5,995 bases of DNA, taken from the NCBI GenBank assembly GCA_947643295.1, contig CANRVM010000068.1, forward strand, positions 1 to 5,995, written 5' to 3'. The translations under genes and the position numbers were made by a program. Under the pieces are notes generated by a model. That model saw only the letters and a list, made by a program, of their open reading frames with translations. It ran no database searches and was not told the origin of the DNA. This document shows positions 1-5,962 of this stretch, piece by piece. Position 1 is the stretch's first letter. Every line of letters begins with the position of its first letter. This stretch comes from an uncultured Mycoplasmatota bacterium. Lineage in GTDB: Bacteria; Bacillota_I; Bacilli_A; RF39; UBA660.

Positions 1-94
1 CTCAGCAATGATTTAGGTGGAAACCAATTTAATTTGGCAACACTCAACATGCGATTATTGAATGTTCCTTTTATTTTATGCAAGTTTCCTTGAC
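1..94 (-). promoter_or_regulatory. Structured 5' leader of a divergent transcript (partial)
   Basis: The RNA expected from the minus-strand promoter contains a good hairpin. AACATTCAA (66 to 58) pairs with TTGAGTGTT (47 to 39) over 9 bp, including one U-G wobble that forms only in minus-strand RNA, and one U-G and one A-U pair can be added at the loop side. A second small hairpin, CAAG-GAAA-CUUG (92 to 81 region), carries a GNRA-type loop. Its GGAAAC (89 to 84) could instead pair with GTTTCC (24 to 19), so two alternative folds exist. No start codon with a ribosome site is seen in this stretch, so the gene presumably starts beyond the edge. The structure is my own hand pairing, and no known riboswitch class is recognised. 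Confidence 0.45.
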
Positions 95-100
95 ATATTC

Positions 101-129
101 ATAATAACATATTTTATAGTTATTGTCAA
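101..129 (-). promoter_or_regulatory. Strong leftward sigma-A promoter with extended -10
   Basis: Read on the minus strand, a perfect -35 TTGACA (129 to 124) is followed by a 17-nt spacer and a -10 TATTAT (106 to 101), with a TGT extension directly before the -10. This is the best promoter match in the window, and transcription would start near position 94 and run off the left edge. It lies in non-coding DNA back-to-back with the lepA promoter, so the intergenic region serves two divergent units. The promoter is read directly from the sequence; the gene it drives is not visible. Confidence 0.8.
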
Positions 130-400
130 AAATTCATATTAGAAAATTTATGTCCTTTTTTATATAATGGTATGAAAGTTTTATATAAAGTAGTAAAATA
201 GATATTAAATTATTCATACATTGTTTAAAATAAAGGCCTAGTAGTGAAAACTAATTATTTTTAATTCAACATGGCAACTTTTTTCAACTATCATTTGAAT
301 CTATTATATAGATATTCTTTGTCTTTTGATATTGATACACACTTTAATCGTTATAAAAAATTAAGGATTGGAAAATAGAACTTTTATGAAAAAAGGGATT
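130..400. other. AT-rich intergenic stretch, no gene seen
   Basis: I find no open frame with a ribosome binding site on either strand here, no tRNA-like fold and no convincing terminator. The only longer plus-strand frame begins at ATG 271 and ends at TAG 376-378 (35 codons); it has no Shine-Dalgarno sequence. A short inverted repeat TTCAA/TTGAA with a 7-nt loop lies near 285-301. A TATAAT at 163-168 lacks a matching -35. The region probably holds spacer and regulatory DNA between two divergent units. Confidence 0.5.
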
Positions 401-404
401 TTGC

Positions 405-433
405 TTGGATGTGTGGAAGAATTTTGATATAAT
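405..433 (+). promoter_or_regulatory. Extended -10 promoter of the lepA operon
   Basis: The hexamer TATAAT (428-433) is a perfect -10 and is preceded by TGA (425-427), giving an extended -10. A weak -35, TTGGAT (405-410), sits at the ideal 17-nt spacing. Transcription should begin near 440, a few bases before the GGAGG ribosome site. This makes the leader of lepA very short and excludes any start codon upstream of about 440 for this transcript. Confidence 0.75.
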
Positions 434-444
434 TTATCTAGATT

Positions 445-449
445 GGAGG
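445..449 (+). promoter_or_regulatory. lepA ribosome binding site (decides the start)
   Basis: GGAGG lies 6 nt before ATG 456 and only 3 nt before the adjacent ATG 453. The spacing favours 456. The frame is open upstream to ATG 405, but that ATG precedes the predicted transcription start and has no ribosome site. Confidence 0.8.
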
Positions 450-455
450 TCTATG

Positions 456-2255
456 ATGAAACAGGAAAATATTCGAAATTTTTGTATTATTGCCCATATT
501 GATCATGGGAAAAGTACACTAGCAGATCGTATTTTAGAGCTAACAGGTGCGATTGACAAAAGAGAATTAAAGAGTCAAATGTTAGATTCCATGGATTTAG
601 AAAGAGAGCGAGGAATCACCATTAAATTAAATGCGGTTCAACTATCTTATCAGAAAAATCAAGAAGAGTATTTTCTAAATTTAATCGATACTCCAGGCCA
701 TGTTGATTTTTCTTATGAAGTAAGTAGAAGTTTGGCTGCTTGTGAAGGGGCTATTTTAGTAGTCGATGCAACGCAAGGAATAGAAGCTCAGACCCTAGCG
801 AATCTCTATCTTGCCCTAGATAATAATTTGTGTGTTATTCCTGTTATCAATAAAATCGACCTACCTAGTGCGAATGTAGAAAAAGTGATATCTGAGTTGG
901 AAAATATTGGTTTTTCCAAAGAAGAAATTGTCTTAACCAGTGCGAAAACAGGGATTGGAGTAGATCAATTATTAGAGAAAGTGATAGAAGTCATCCCAAG
1001 TCCAAAAGGAGAGGAAAAATCACCCTTAAAGGCTTTAATTTTTGATAGTCTATTTGATTCTTATCGAGGTGTGATTATAAGTATTCGAGTAGTAGATGGG
1101 AAAGTAAAAGTAGGAGACTCCATTCAGATGATGGAAACAGGAGCAGTCTATGATGTAGTAGGGTTATCCATCAATACTCCAAAGGAAGAAAAGGTAAATT
1201 CTCTGAAAGCTGGAGAAGTTGGTTACCTATATGCTTCGATAAAAAGTATTACAGATGTGCATGTAGGAGATACGATAACTTTGGACTCTCATCCTGCTGC
1301 AGAACAATTGCCAGGATATAAACCAATGAAACCTATGGTTTACTGTGGACTTTATCCTATTGAATCAAATAAGTTTGAAGATTTAAGAGAGGCTTTAGAC
1401 AAATTAAAATTAAATGATGCTGCCTTATCCTTTGAACCAGAAACTTCCAAAGCTCTTGGTTTTGGTTTTCGCTGTGGTTTCTTAGGATTACTTCATATGG
1501 AAATTATCGAAGAGAGAATTGAAAGAGAATTTCATATTGATTTAATTGCTACGTCTCCATCTGTTGTTTACGAAGTAGAACTTACCAACAAGAGTATCGT
1601 AATGGTGGATAGTCCAACAAAGATGCCAAGAAGAGAAATTATTTCGAAAACAAAAGAACCTTATGTAAAGGCAAGTATTTTTACACCTAGTGATTATATC
1701 GGACCGATTATGGAACTTTGTCAGGATAAAAGAGGAATTTTCCGTAATATGGATTACCTAGATGAGAAAAGAGTAGTGATTACTTATGAAGTACCACTAT
1801 CGGAAATCGTATATGATTTCTTTGATAAATTAAAATCCTATACAAAAGGCTATGCCTCTTTTGATTATGAGGTGACTGGCTATAAAGAAAGTAATTTAGT
1901 AAAAATGGATATTCTTTTAAATGGAGAAATAGTAGATGCTTTAAGTGTTATTGTTCATAAAGATTTTGCTTATAACCGTGGCAAGGTAGTAGTTGAAAAA
2001 TTAAAAGAAATTATTCCACGTCAGATGTTTGAGGTACCAATTCAAGCGGCCATTGGAGGGCATGTCATCGCCAGAACGGATATTAAAGCAATGCGGAAAA
2101 ACGTTTTGGCTAAATGTTATGGTGGCGATGTTACCAGAAAGAAAAAATTATTAGAAAAACAAAAAGAGGGAAAGAAGAGAATGAAGCAGATTGGAAGTGT
2201 TGAAGTACCACAAGAAGCTTTCTTATCGATTCTTTCTACGAATGATAAAAAGTAA
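456..2255 (+). CDS. lepA: Elongation factor 4 (LepA), ribosome-associated GTPase
   Basis: LepA is a translational GTPase that binds 70S ribosomes and has been linked to back-translocation, ribosome assembly and initiation. All GTPase motifs are intact, numbered from Met 456: P-loop AHIDHGKST (13-21), switch I RERGIT (50-55), DTPGH (78-82) with the catalytic His82, NKID (132-135) and SAK (162-164). The EF-G-like domains follow, then the LepA-specific C-terminal domain with its signature [16 protein letters not shown] (about 554-569). The product is 599 residues, matching the usual family length of about 600. The start at 456 is chosen from the GGAGG spacing and because an upstream in-frame ATG at 405 lies before the predicted transcript start. 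It is the first gene of a packed rightward run, and the lepA-hemW neighbourhood is typical of Bacillota. Nothing looks broken. Confidence 0.98.
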   Translation: MKQENIRNFCIIAHIDHGKSTLADRILELTGAIDKRELKSQMLDSMDLERERGITIKLNAVQLSYQKNQEEYFLNLIDTPGHVDFSYEVSRSLAACEGAILVVDATQGIEAQTLANLYLALDNNLCVIPVINKIDLPSANVEKVISELENIGFSKEEIVLTSAKTGIGVDQLLEKVIEVIPSPKGEEKSPLKALIFDSLFDSYRGVIISIRVVDGKVKVGDSIQMMETGAVYDVVGLSINTPKEEKVNSLKAGEVGYLYASIKSITDVHVGDTITLDSHPAAEQLPGYKPMKPMVYCGLYPIESNKFEDLREALDKLKLNDAALSFEPETSKALGFGFRCGFLGLLHMEIIEERIEREFHIDLIATSPSVVYEVELTNKSIVMVDSPTKMPRREIISKTKEPYVKASIFTPSDYIGPIMELCQDKRGIFRNMDYLDEKRVVITYEVPLSEIVYDFFDKLKSYTKGYASFDYEVTGYKESNLVKMDILLNGEIVDALSVIVHKDFAYNRGKVVVEKLKEIIPRQMFEVPIQAAIGGHVIARTDIKAMRKNVLAKCYGGDVTRKKKLLEKQKEGKKRMKQIGSVEVPQEAFLSILSTNDKK

Positions 2256-2267
2256 GGGGACATGAAG

Positions 2268-2864
2268 ATGAAGTATATTATGCCAAAAGAGGTTATATTA
2301 AATACCATGATAACGATTTATGAACAGGAAGGAAGAAGGATTATTAATCACACAGATATCGAGAATTATCAGGAAATGCTAAGAGAAAAGTTTAGAGAAG
2401 AGGGATTAGACATCGTTATTTTGGGTTGGGGTGTTGATTATATAGATGATGAAAGAATTTTTAAGGGGACTTATTTTAGTGCTAGTAGAGATAAAAAACG
2501 AAAAATATTAGAACACTATCTGAATGGTGATATCCTATATAATGAGGAAATTCTTACCTGCTTATGTCCTTTTAAAGGAAATTCGAAGGTTATTCAGTAT
2601 TATATAATGTTTCCTTGGATAGAAATGGAAAGTTTATATGAATTAAAAGAAAATTTAGAAATATCAGAGTATGGCATTCTTGAAAGTACTTTGGAAGAGC
2701 AGACACCAACTGAGTTAGAAAAGTTATTGGAATGTGAAAGAAAAGTATCTTGCTTTTTTACGGATAGTTTAAACGTCGAAATTACTTGCCTACAAGAAAA
2801 ATCAGAATATGCTACTAAAGTATTAAACAAAATACGGAAAGTTAGTAATCATGCTGGAAAATAA
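2268..2864 (+). CDS. Unrecognised 198-residue cytosolic protein between lepA and hemW
   Basis: I do not recognise the family. The start is placed at ATG 2268 because GGGGA (2256-2260), right after the lepA stop, lies 7 nt upstream; the alternative ATG 2262 would leave only 1 nt. The gene overlaps the start of hemW by 14 nt, which suggests translational coupling. The protein has no signal peptide or membrane segment. It is rich in Glu and Lys, with a likely helical N-terminal part (EVILNTMITIYEQEGRRI, then a charged helix), a middle segment rich in aromatic and beta-prone residues (VILGWGVDYID and IQYYIMFPWIEMESLYEL) and a Glu-rich C-terminal third. Cysteines occur in LTCLCPF and at three later sites, with no obvious metal-binding spacing. 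Codon use resembles the neighbours, and its tight placement makes it very likely a real gene. No function is assigned. Confidence 0.85.
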   Translation: MKYIMPKEVILNTMITIYEQEGRRIINHTDIENYQEMLREKFREEGLDIVILGWGVDYIDDERIFKGTYFSASRDKKRKILEHYLNGDILYNEEILTCLCPFKGNSKVIQYYIMFPWIEMESLYELKENLEISEYGILESTLEEQTPTELEKLLECERKVSCFFTDSLNVEITCLQEKSEYATKVLNKIRKVSNHAGK

Positions 2865-3951
2865 AGTAAAAAGTGCCTATCTTCATATTCCTTTTTGCAA
2901 GAGTATTTGTTCCTACTGCAATTTCTGTAAGATGTTTTATAACGAAGATATGGTAGATCGATATTTAGAGTGTTTAGAAAAAGAGGTAAAGAATCGGTAT
3001 CAAGGAGAAGTTTTAGATACGATCTATATTGGAGGAGGGACTCCTTCTTGTCTTAGTTTAAAGCAATTAGAAAGATTTTTTCAAATAGTTGATATTTTAA
3101 GGAAGAGTAATGATTTCGAGTATACAATAGAATGTAATTTTGATAGTATGACGAAAGAAAAGTTAGAACTATTTAAAAAGTATGGAGTAAATCGTTTAAG
3201 TTTTGGACTGGAATCCACCTCTTCTAAAAACTTAGAACTATTAGAACGAAAGGAATCAAAGGAAAAAGTAGAAGAAATTATTTTCCTTGTCAAGGCTCTT
3301 GGTTTTTCTAATATCAATATCGATTTGATGTATGCGATTACTACTGAGGATAGAAAAGATTTGGAAAAGGACTTAGATTTTATTCTTTCTTTAGATATTC
3401 CTCATATTTCTTGTTATTCGTTGATGATTGAAGAAAATACGAAATTATATTTAAAAAAAATAAAATATATAGATGAAGAGTTAGACTTTTTCATGTATAA
3501 TGATATATGTAATAAACTAAAGAAAAAGTATCGTCATTATGAAGTAAGTAACTTTGCCAAAGAGGGATATGAATCCCGTCATAATTTAGCTTATTGGAAC
3601 AACTTAGAATATTATGGATTTGGTTTATCATCAGCTGGGTATCTTGGAGATATTAGATATACCAATACAAGAAGTCTTTCCTCTTACTTGAGGGGAAAGA
3701 CAGTCTATGAAAAAGAGTATCTTGATAAAGATAGTAAAATGTCTTATGAAATGATATTAGGACTAAGAAAGTTAGAAGGCATAAGTAAAAACGATTTCTA
3801 CCTAAAATATCAGGAAAAAGTAGAAGAGGTGTTTGCCATTTCTTATCTAATAGAGAAGGGATTATTACTGGACGAGGATGGATATTTGAAAATTAGTGAA
3901 GAAAATATTTACATCAGTAATGAGATTTTGGTTTATTTTTTAAAGGAGTAG
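2851..3951 (+). CDS. hemW: HemW-family radical SAM protein (heme chaperone, formerly HemN-like)
   Basis: HemW proteins are cytosolic or membrane-associated radical-SAM family members that carry heme to target proteins; they were long misannotated as oxygen-independent coproporphyrinogen oxidase. The cluster motif is clear: HIPFCKSICSYCNFC gives Cys16, Cys20 and Cys23 (CX3CX2C) plus the additional Cys26. The SAM-binding GGGTPS follows at 61-66, and NRLSFGLES and NINIDLMYAI match the usual barrel segments. The HemW hallmark HNxxYW is present as HNLAYW (His244). Length is 366 residues, slightly short of the usual 375-400. Several normally conserved residues differ: Glu in place of Gln in GLQS, no GRxH after it, and GLSSAGY where GAGAHSY is usual. 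The start at 2851 lies inside the end of the preceding gene, with a weak GGAAAG 9 nt upstream, so translation is probably coupled. Family assignment is firm; whether it handles heme here is inferred. Confidence 0.93.
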   Translation: MLENKVKSAYLHIPFCKSICSYCNFCKMFYNEDMVDRYLECLEKEVKNRYQGEVLDTIYIGGGTPSCLSLKQLERFFQIVDILRKSNDFEYTIECNFDSMTKEKLELFKKYGVNRLSFGLESTSSKNLELLERKESKEKVEEIIFLVKALGFSNINIDLMYAITTEDRKDLEKDLDFILSLDIPHISCYSLMIEENTKLYLKKIKYIDEELDFFMYNDICNKLKKKYRHYEVSNFAKEGYESRHNLAYWNNLEYYGFGLSSAGYLGDIRYTNTRSLSSYLRGKTVYEKEYLDKDSKMSYEMILGLRKLEGISKNDFYLKYQEKVEEVFAISYLIEKGLLLDEDGYLKISEENIYISNEILVYFLKE

Positions 3952-3957
3952 TAGAGT

Positions 3958-4539
3958 ATGGAAAAGTTAGAAGTATTAAAAGAAGAAATTAATTATATCA
4001 ATAATCCAAAGATAAAAGAATCTTTATGTTATATAATTGAGAAATTACCAGATTATTTTTTTACCATTGCGGCAGCATCCACTGGTAAATATCATCCAGA
4101 GTATGCTCAAGGAGAGGGTGGTTTATTAAGACACAGTAAAGCAGCTGTTCGGATTGGCTATGAGTTACTTTCTGATCCAGTAATAGGGGATAAGTATACT
4201 AGTGATGAAAAGGATTTAATGTTAATGGGATTATTAATTCATGATGGATTAAAATTAGGATACGAAAAGGAGAAATATACAAGGTTTGATCATCCGTTAT
4301 TAATGGCTCGTTTTATGGAATCGGAGGCGGAGCATTTATCTCTTACAGATGTGGAGAGGAAACTAGTGTGTGATGTGATTAAAACACATATGGGGCCATG
4401 GACTACCGATTATAATGGAAATGAAGTATTAGAAAAACCAAAAACAAAATATCAGAACTTTGTTCATATGTGTGACTATTTGGCAAGTAGAAAATGCATC
4501 TTAGTACCTTTTGATAAAGATAATAACATCACTGTGTAA
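3958..4539 (+). CDS. HD-domain protein, probable metal-dependent phosphohydrolase
   Basis: HD-domain enzymes use a His/Asp metal site to hydrolyse phosphoester bonds in nucleotides or RNA. The required pattern is present in order: His59 in GGLLRHS, the His95-Asp96 doublet in LLIHDGLKLG, further histidines at His112 (FDHPLLMARF) and His144 (IKTHMGPW), and the distal Asp173 in VHMCDYLASRK. This H..HD..H..H..D arrangement points to a possible two-metal site. At 193 residues the protein is essentially one HD domain with no sensor or membrane part. The GGLLRHS segment recalls the GGLLEHS of YhaM-type exoribonuclease HD domains, but the nucleic-acid-binding OB fold of that family is missing. An AAAGGAG ribosome site (3942-3948) overlaps the hemW stop and sits 9 nt before the start, so this is the last gene of the lepA run. 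The substrate is unknown. Confidence 0.9.
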   Translation: MEKLEVLKEEINYINNPKIKESLCYIIEKLPDYFFTIAAASTGKYHPEYAQGEGGLLRHSKAAVRIGYELLSDPVIGDKYTSDEKDLMLMGLLIHDGLKLGYEKEKYTRFDHPLLMARFMESEAEHLSLTDVERKLVCDVIKTHMGPWTTDYNGNEVLEKPKTKYQNFVHMCDYLASRKCILVPFDKDNNITV

Positions 4540-4563
4540 AATTTTGTAAATAAAATAACGAAA

Positions 4564-4592
4564 CAAGATTATTTCTTGCGAGTTTTTTCTTT
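4564..4592 (+). terminator. Weak intrinsic terminator after the HD gene
   Basis: CAAGA (4564-4568) and TCTTG (4574-4578) form a 5-bp stem with a 5-nt loop. After a 4-base gap comes a T-rich run (4583-4592, broken by one C). The stem is short, and an outer AAC/GTT pairing adds little, so termination would be partial at best. It marks the end of the lepA run before the 87-nt gap. Confidence 0.35.
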
Positions 4593-4604
4593 CTTTGATA
4601 TTTT
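4576..4604 (+). promoter_or_regulatory. Possible promoter for the exported-protein and kinase-like pair
   Basis: TTGCGA (4576-4581) as -35 and TATTTT (4599-4604) as -10 are 17 nt apart, with TGA directly before the -10. Each hexamer matches four of six consensus bases. The start would fall near 4611, just before the ribosome site GGAG (4614-4617). The -10 lies inside the right arm of the inverted repeat. The signal is moderate but well placed. Confidence 0.35.
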
Positions 4605-4626
4605 ATTTATATAGGAGAGTGGCAAT

Positions 4627-5223
4627 ATGGAAAAAGAAAAAAGTACCAAAAGAAAAGAAATTTTTATATCCATTCTTGCGGTTTTGATATTAATGGTTGC
4701 TGTTTTTGGGATTAGTTATGCTGTATGGCAACAAACTTTACTTGGAACAAAAGAAAATAGTATCTCAACAGGATATGTTTCTTTTTCCTATACAGAAAGT
4801 AATACAAATGTAATTTCGATTCATAATGCAACTCCAATATCCGATGATGCAGGGAAAAAGTTAGTTGGTAATCAGAATAGTTTTGAGTTTTCTGTATCTG
4901 CTAAATATGCAGGACTTCCTTCTATTCGATATGAGGTTTATACAGAACCAATAAAAACTACATTAGATGGAAGATTTTTGAAGGTTTATTTAACGAATCA
5001 AAATGATGTTCCAGTATCTGGGTATGATGTCACGATTCCCACTTATGATAGTTTAGATTCCTCTACAACAGGTAGTGGTAAAAAATTATATGAAGGAACT
5101 CTAACAGAATCTGGTAAAGTAGAAAAATTACGTTTACGAATTTGGGTTAGTTCCGACTTTAATATTCCAGCCAATAAATCCTATCAATTTTCATTCAAAG
5201 TTCATGTAAAAGGAATGGCATAA
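4627..5223 (+). CDS. Membrane-anchored or secreted beta-rich protein, TasA/camelysin-like (tentative)
   Basis: The protein has a positively charged N-terminus (Lys/Arg through residue 10), one hydrophobic segment at about 12-32 (from IFISILAVLI to GISYA), and an exported domain of about 165 residues. The SYA-V junction near residue 32 is a plausible signal peptidase site; otherwise the segment acts as an anchor. The region after it, SYAVWQQTLLGTKENSISTG followed by YVSFSY, resembles the start of TasA/CalY (camelysin) fibre-type proteins, which follow the pattern YAYFSD..N.F.AGTLDL. The remainder is rich in Ser, Thr, Asn and alternating hydrophobic residues, as expected for a beta sandwich, and ends in a strand-like YQFSFKVHVKG. 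There are no cysteines and no LPxTG motif. A ribosome site, GGAG, lies 9 nt upstream. The TasA-like assignment is a resemblance only; exported and beta-rich is the safe statement. No SipW-like peptidase is visible in the window. Confidence 0.85.
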   Translation: MEKEKSTKRKEIFISILAVLILMVAVFGISYAVWQQTLLGTKENSISTGYVSFSYTESNTNVISIHNATPISDDAGKKLVGNQNSFEFSVSAKYAGLPSIRYEVYTEPIKTTLDGRFLKVYLTNQNDVPVSGYDVTIPTYDSLDSSTTGSGKKLYEGTLTESGKVEKLRLRIWVSSDFNIPANKSYQFSFKVHVKGMA

Positions 5224-5242
5224 AAGAAGGGATTTCGATAAT

Positions 5243-5905
5243 ATGGGAAAAATCATTGTAATAGAAGGAACAGAGTGTTCTAATAAAGAAAAACAATCAA
5301 AATTATTAGTACAAAGTTTAAAAGAAAAGAATATAAAATGTGTTTATTTTGATTTCCCTCACTATGATAGTCCAACAGGTAAGATGATAGAAGGACCCTA
5401 TCTTGGAAAAAAAGATACTTGTCCTTCTTATTTTGTAGAAGGATCTGCCAATGTAGATCCACATATTTCATGTCTTTATTATGCTGCTGATAGAAAATAT
5501 AATATCAAAGAAATAGAAAAATATTTAAACGAGGATTACTACGTCATCATTGATCGCTATACAACCTCTAATATGGCACATCAAGGTGGAAAAATTATAG
5601 ATGATGATGAGAGATTCTTTATGTATCAATGGATTGATAAATTGGAATTTTGGTTACTGAGACTTCCAAAACCTGATGTTACTATTTTTTTATACATGCC
5701 ATATGAGTATGCTTGTAAAATGTCGGATAAAAAGATAAATCTTGACCACTTAAAAAATTGTGAAAAAGCATATATTGAACTATCGGAATTATATAATTGG
5801 GAAAGAATAGAATGTGTACAAGAAGAGGAGATTAAATCAACGGAAGAAGTCCAACAAGAAATTATAAATATATTAAAAAAGTCTATTAAGGAGTTAACCG
5901 AATAG
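5243..5905 (+). CDS. Thymidylate-kinase-like P-loop protein with degenerate Walker A
   Basis: The fold is that of dTMP kinase, which phosphorylates dTMP to dTDP with ATP. Recognisable parts are the N-terminal strand KIIVIEG (3-9), FPHYDSPTGKMIEGPYLG (38-55), LYYAADRKY (78-86), the DRY motif (104-106) with TTSNMAHQGGKI after it, and LPKPDVTIFLYMP (141-153). Length, 220 residues, is normal. The P-loop, however, reads GTECSNKEKQ (9-18) where family members have forms such as GTDGSGKTTQ. The lysine (Lys15) remains, but the glycine before it is Asn14, and the Ser/Thr positions after it are Glu16 and Lys17. The lid region (about 155-172) contains no arginine. The gene follows the exported-protein gene by 19 nt with an AAGGGA site (5227-5232), so the two are probably co-transcribed. 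A terminator overlaps its end. It may be a paralogue with altered or lost activity; I therefore give no gene symbol. Confidence 0.88.
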   Translation: MGKIIVIEGTECSNKEKQSKLLVQSLKEKNIKCVYFDFPHYDSPTGKMIEGPYLGKKDTCPSYFVEGSANVDPHISCLYYAADRKYNIKEIEKYLNEDYYVIIDRYTTSNMAHQGGKIIDDDERFFMYQWIDKLEFWLLRLPKPDVTIFLYMPYEYACKMSDKKINLDHLKNCEKAYIELSELYNWERIECVQEEEIKSTEEVQQEIINILKKSIKELTE

Positions 5906-5912
5906 ACTTTTT
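5876..5912 (+). terminator. Intrinsic terminator overlapping the end of the kinase-like gene
   Basis: AAAAAGTCTATT (5876-5887) and AATAGACTTTTT (5901-5912) form a perfect 12-bp stem around a 13-nt loop, in which GG/CC may pair further. The last five descending bases are the T run. The stop codon (5903-5905) lies inside the descending arm, so the last ten codons of the gene are shaped by the terminator. With A and T runs on both sides it could also stop leftward transcription. Confidence 0.8.
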
Positions 5913-5923
5913 ATGTGTTTAAA

Positions 5924-5947
5924 ATAGGGAGATTGATAGGGAGACTG
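5924..5947 (+). repeat. Tandem 12-bp direct repeat
   Basis: ATAGGGAGATTG (5924-5935) is directly followed by ATAGGGAGACTG (5936-5947), differing only at the tenth base. Both copies contain the purine run AGGGAGA, which resembles a ribosome site. It lies in the short non-coding stretch behind the terminator. It may be a small slippage duplication or a paired protein-binding site. Confidence 0.75.
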
Positions 5948-5962
5948 CTGAAAAAGTATACA
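5933..5962 (+). promoter_or_regulatory. Possible promoter for the next gene off the right edge
   Basis: TTGATA (5933-5938, five of six consensus bases) and TATACA (5957-5962, four of six) are 18 nt apart, with no extended -10. Transcription would start near 5969 and run off the window. The location, behind a strong terminator, is right for the start of a new unit. It uses part of the tandem repeat as its -35. Confidence 0.35.

Larger units (their letters stand above)
4545..4611. repeat. 13-bp AT-rich inverted repeat in the inter-operon gap
   Basis: The arm 4545-4557 is complementary to 4599-4611 over 13 positions, with one G-U pair and no mismatches. It encloses the smaller hairpin at 4564-4578. 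The right arm ends just before the GGAG ribosome site (4614-4617) of the next gene, so folding in a read-through transcript would bring a hairpin next to that site. Because both arms are almost entirely A/T, a chance origin in this AT-rich genome is possible. Confidence 0.45.

Noticed and set aside
1..50. Possible T-box (AGGTGG...) or coding start (minus ATG at 50) at the left edge
   Set aside because: The GGTGG is not followed by a T-box antiterminator core or terminator, and the minus ATG has no ribosome site at workable spacing.
1..93. Open plus-strand frame from the left edge to TGA at 91-93
   Set aside because: Only 30 codons with no recognisable C-terminus, and it coincides with the minus-strand leader hairpin; judged a chance frame.
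271..378. 35-codon plus-strand frame in the intergenic region
   Set aside because: There is no Shine-Dalgarno sequence, no recognisable motif, and the composition matches the surrounding AT-rich DNA.
386..427. 13-codon frame overlapping the lepA promoter
   Set aside because: It lies upstream of the predicted transcript start, has no good ribosome site, and overlaps the promoter elements.
405..455. In-frame N-terminal extension of lepA from ATG 405
   Set aside because: No ribosome site precedes 405, the predicted transcript starts near 440, and GGAGG 445-449 serves ATG 456, which gives the normal family length.
2117..2308. Minus-strand open frame opposite the end of lepA
   Set aside because: It is the shadow of the conserved LepA C-terminus, and its hydrophobic translation comes from reading A-rich codons backwards.
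2600..2830. Minus-strand open frame opposite the orphan gene
   Set aside because: It lies fully inside a well-placed plus-strand gene and has no ribosome site or promoter.
3081..3317. Minus-strand open frame inside hemW
   Set aside because: It is antisense to conserved radical-SAM barrel sequence and has no initiation signals.
5280..5471. Minus-strand open frame inside the kinase-like gene
   Set aside because: It is antisense to recognisable kinase-family sequence and has no initiation signals.
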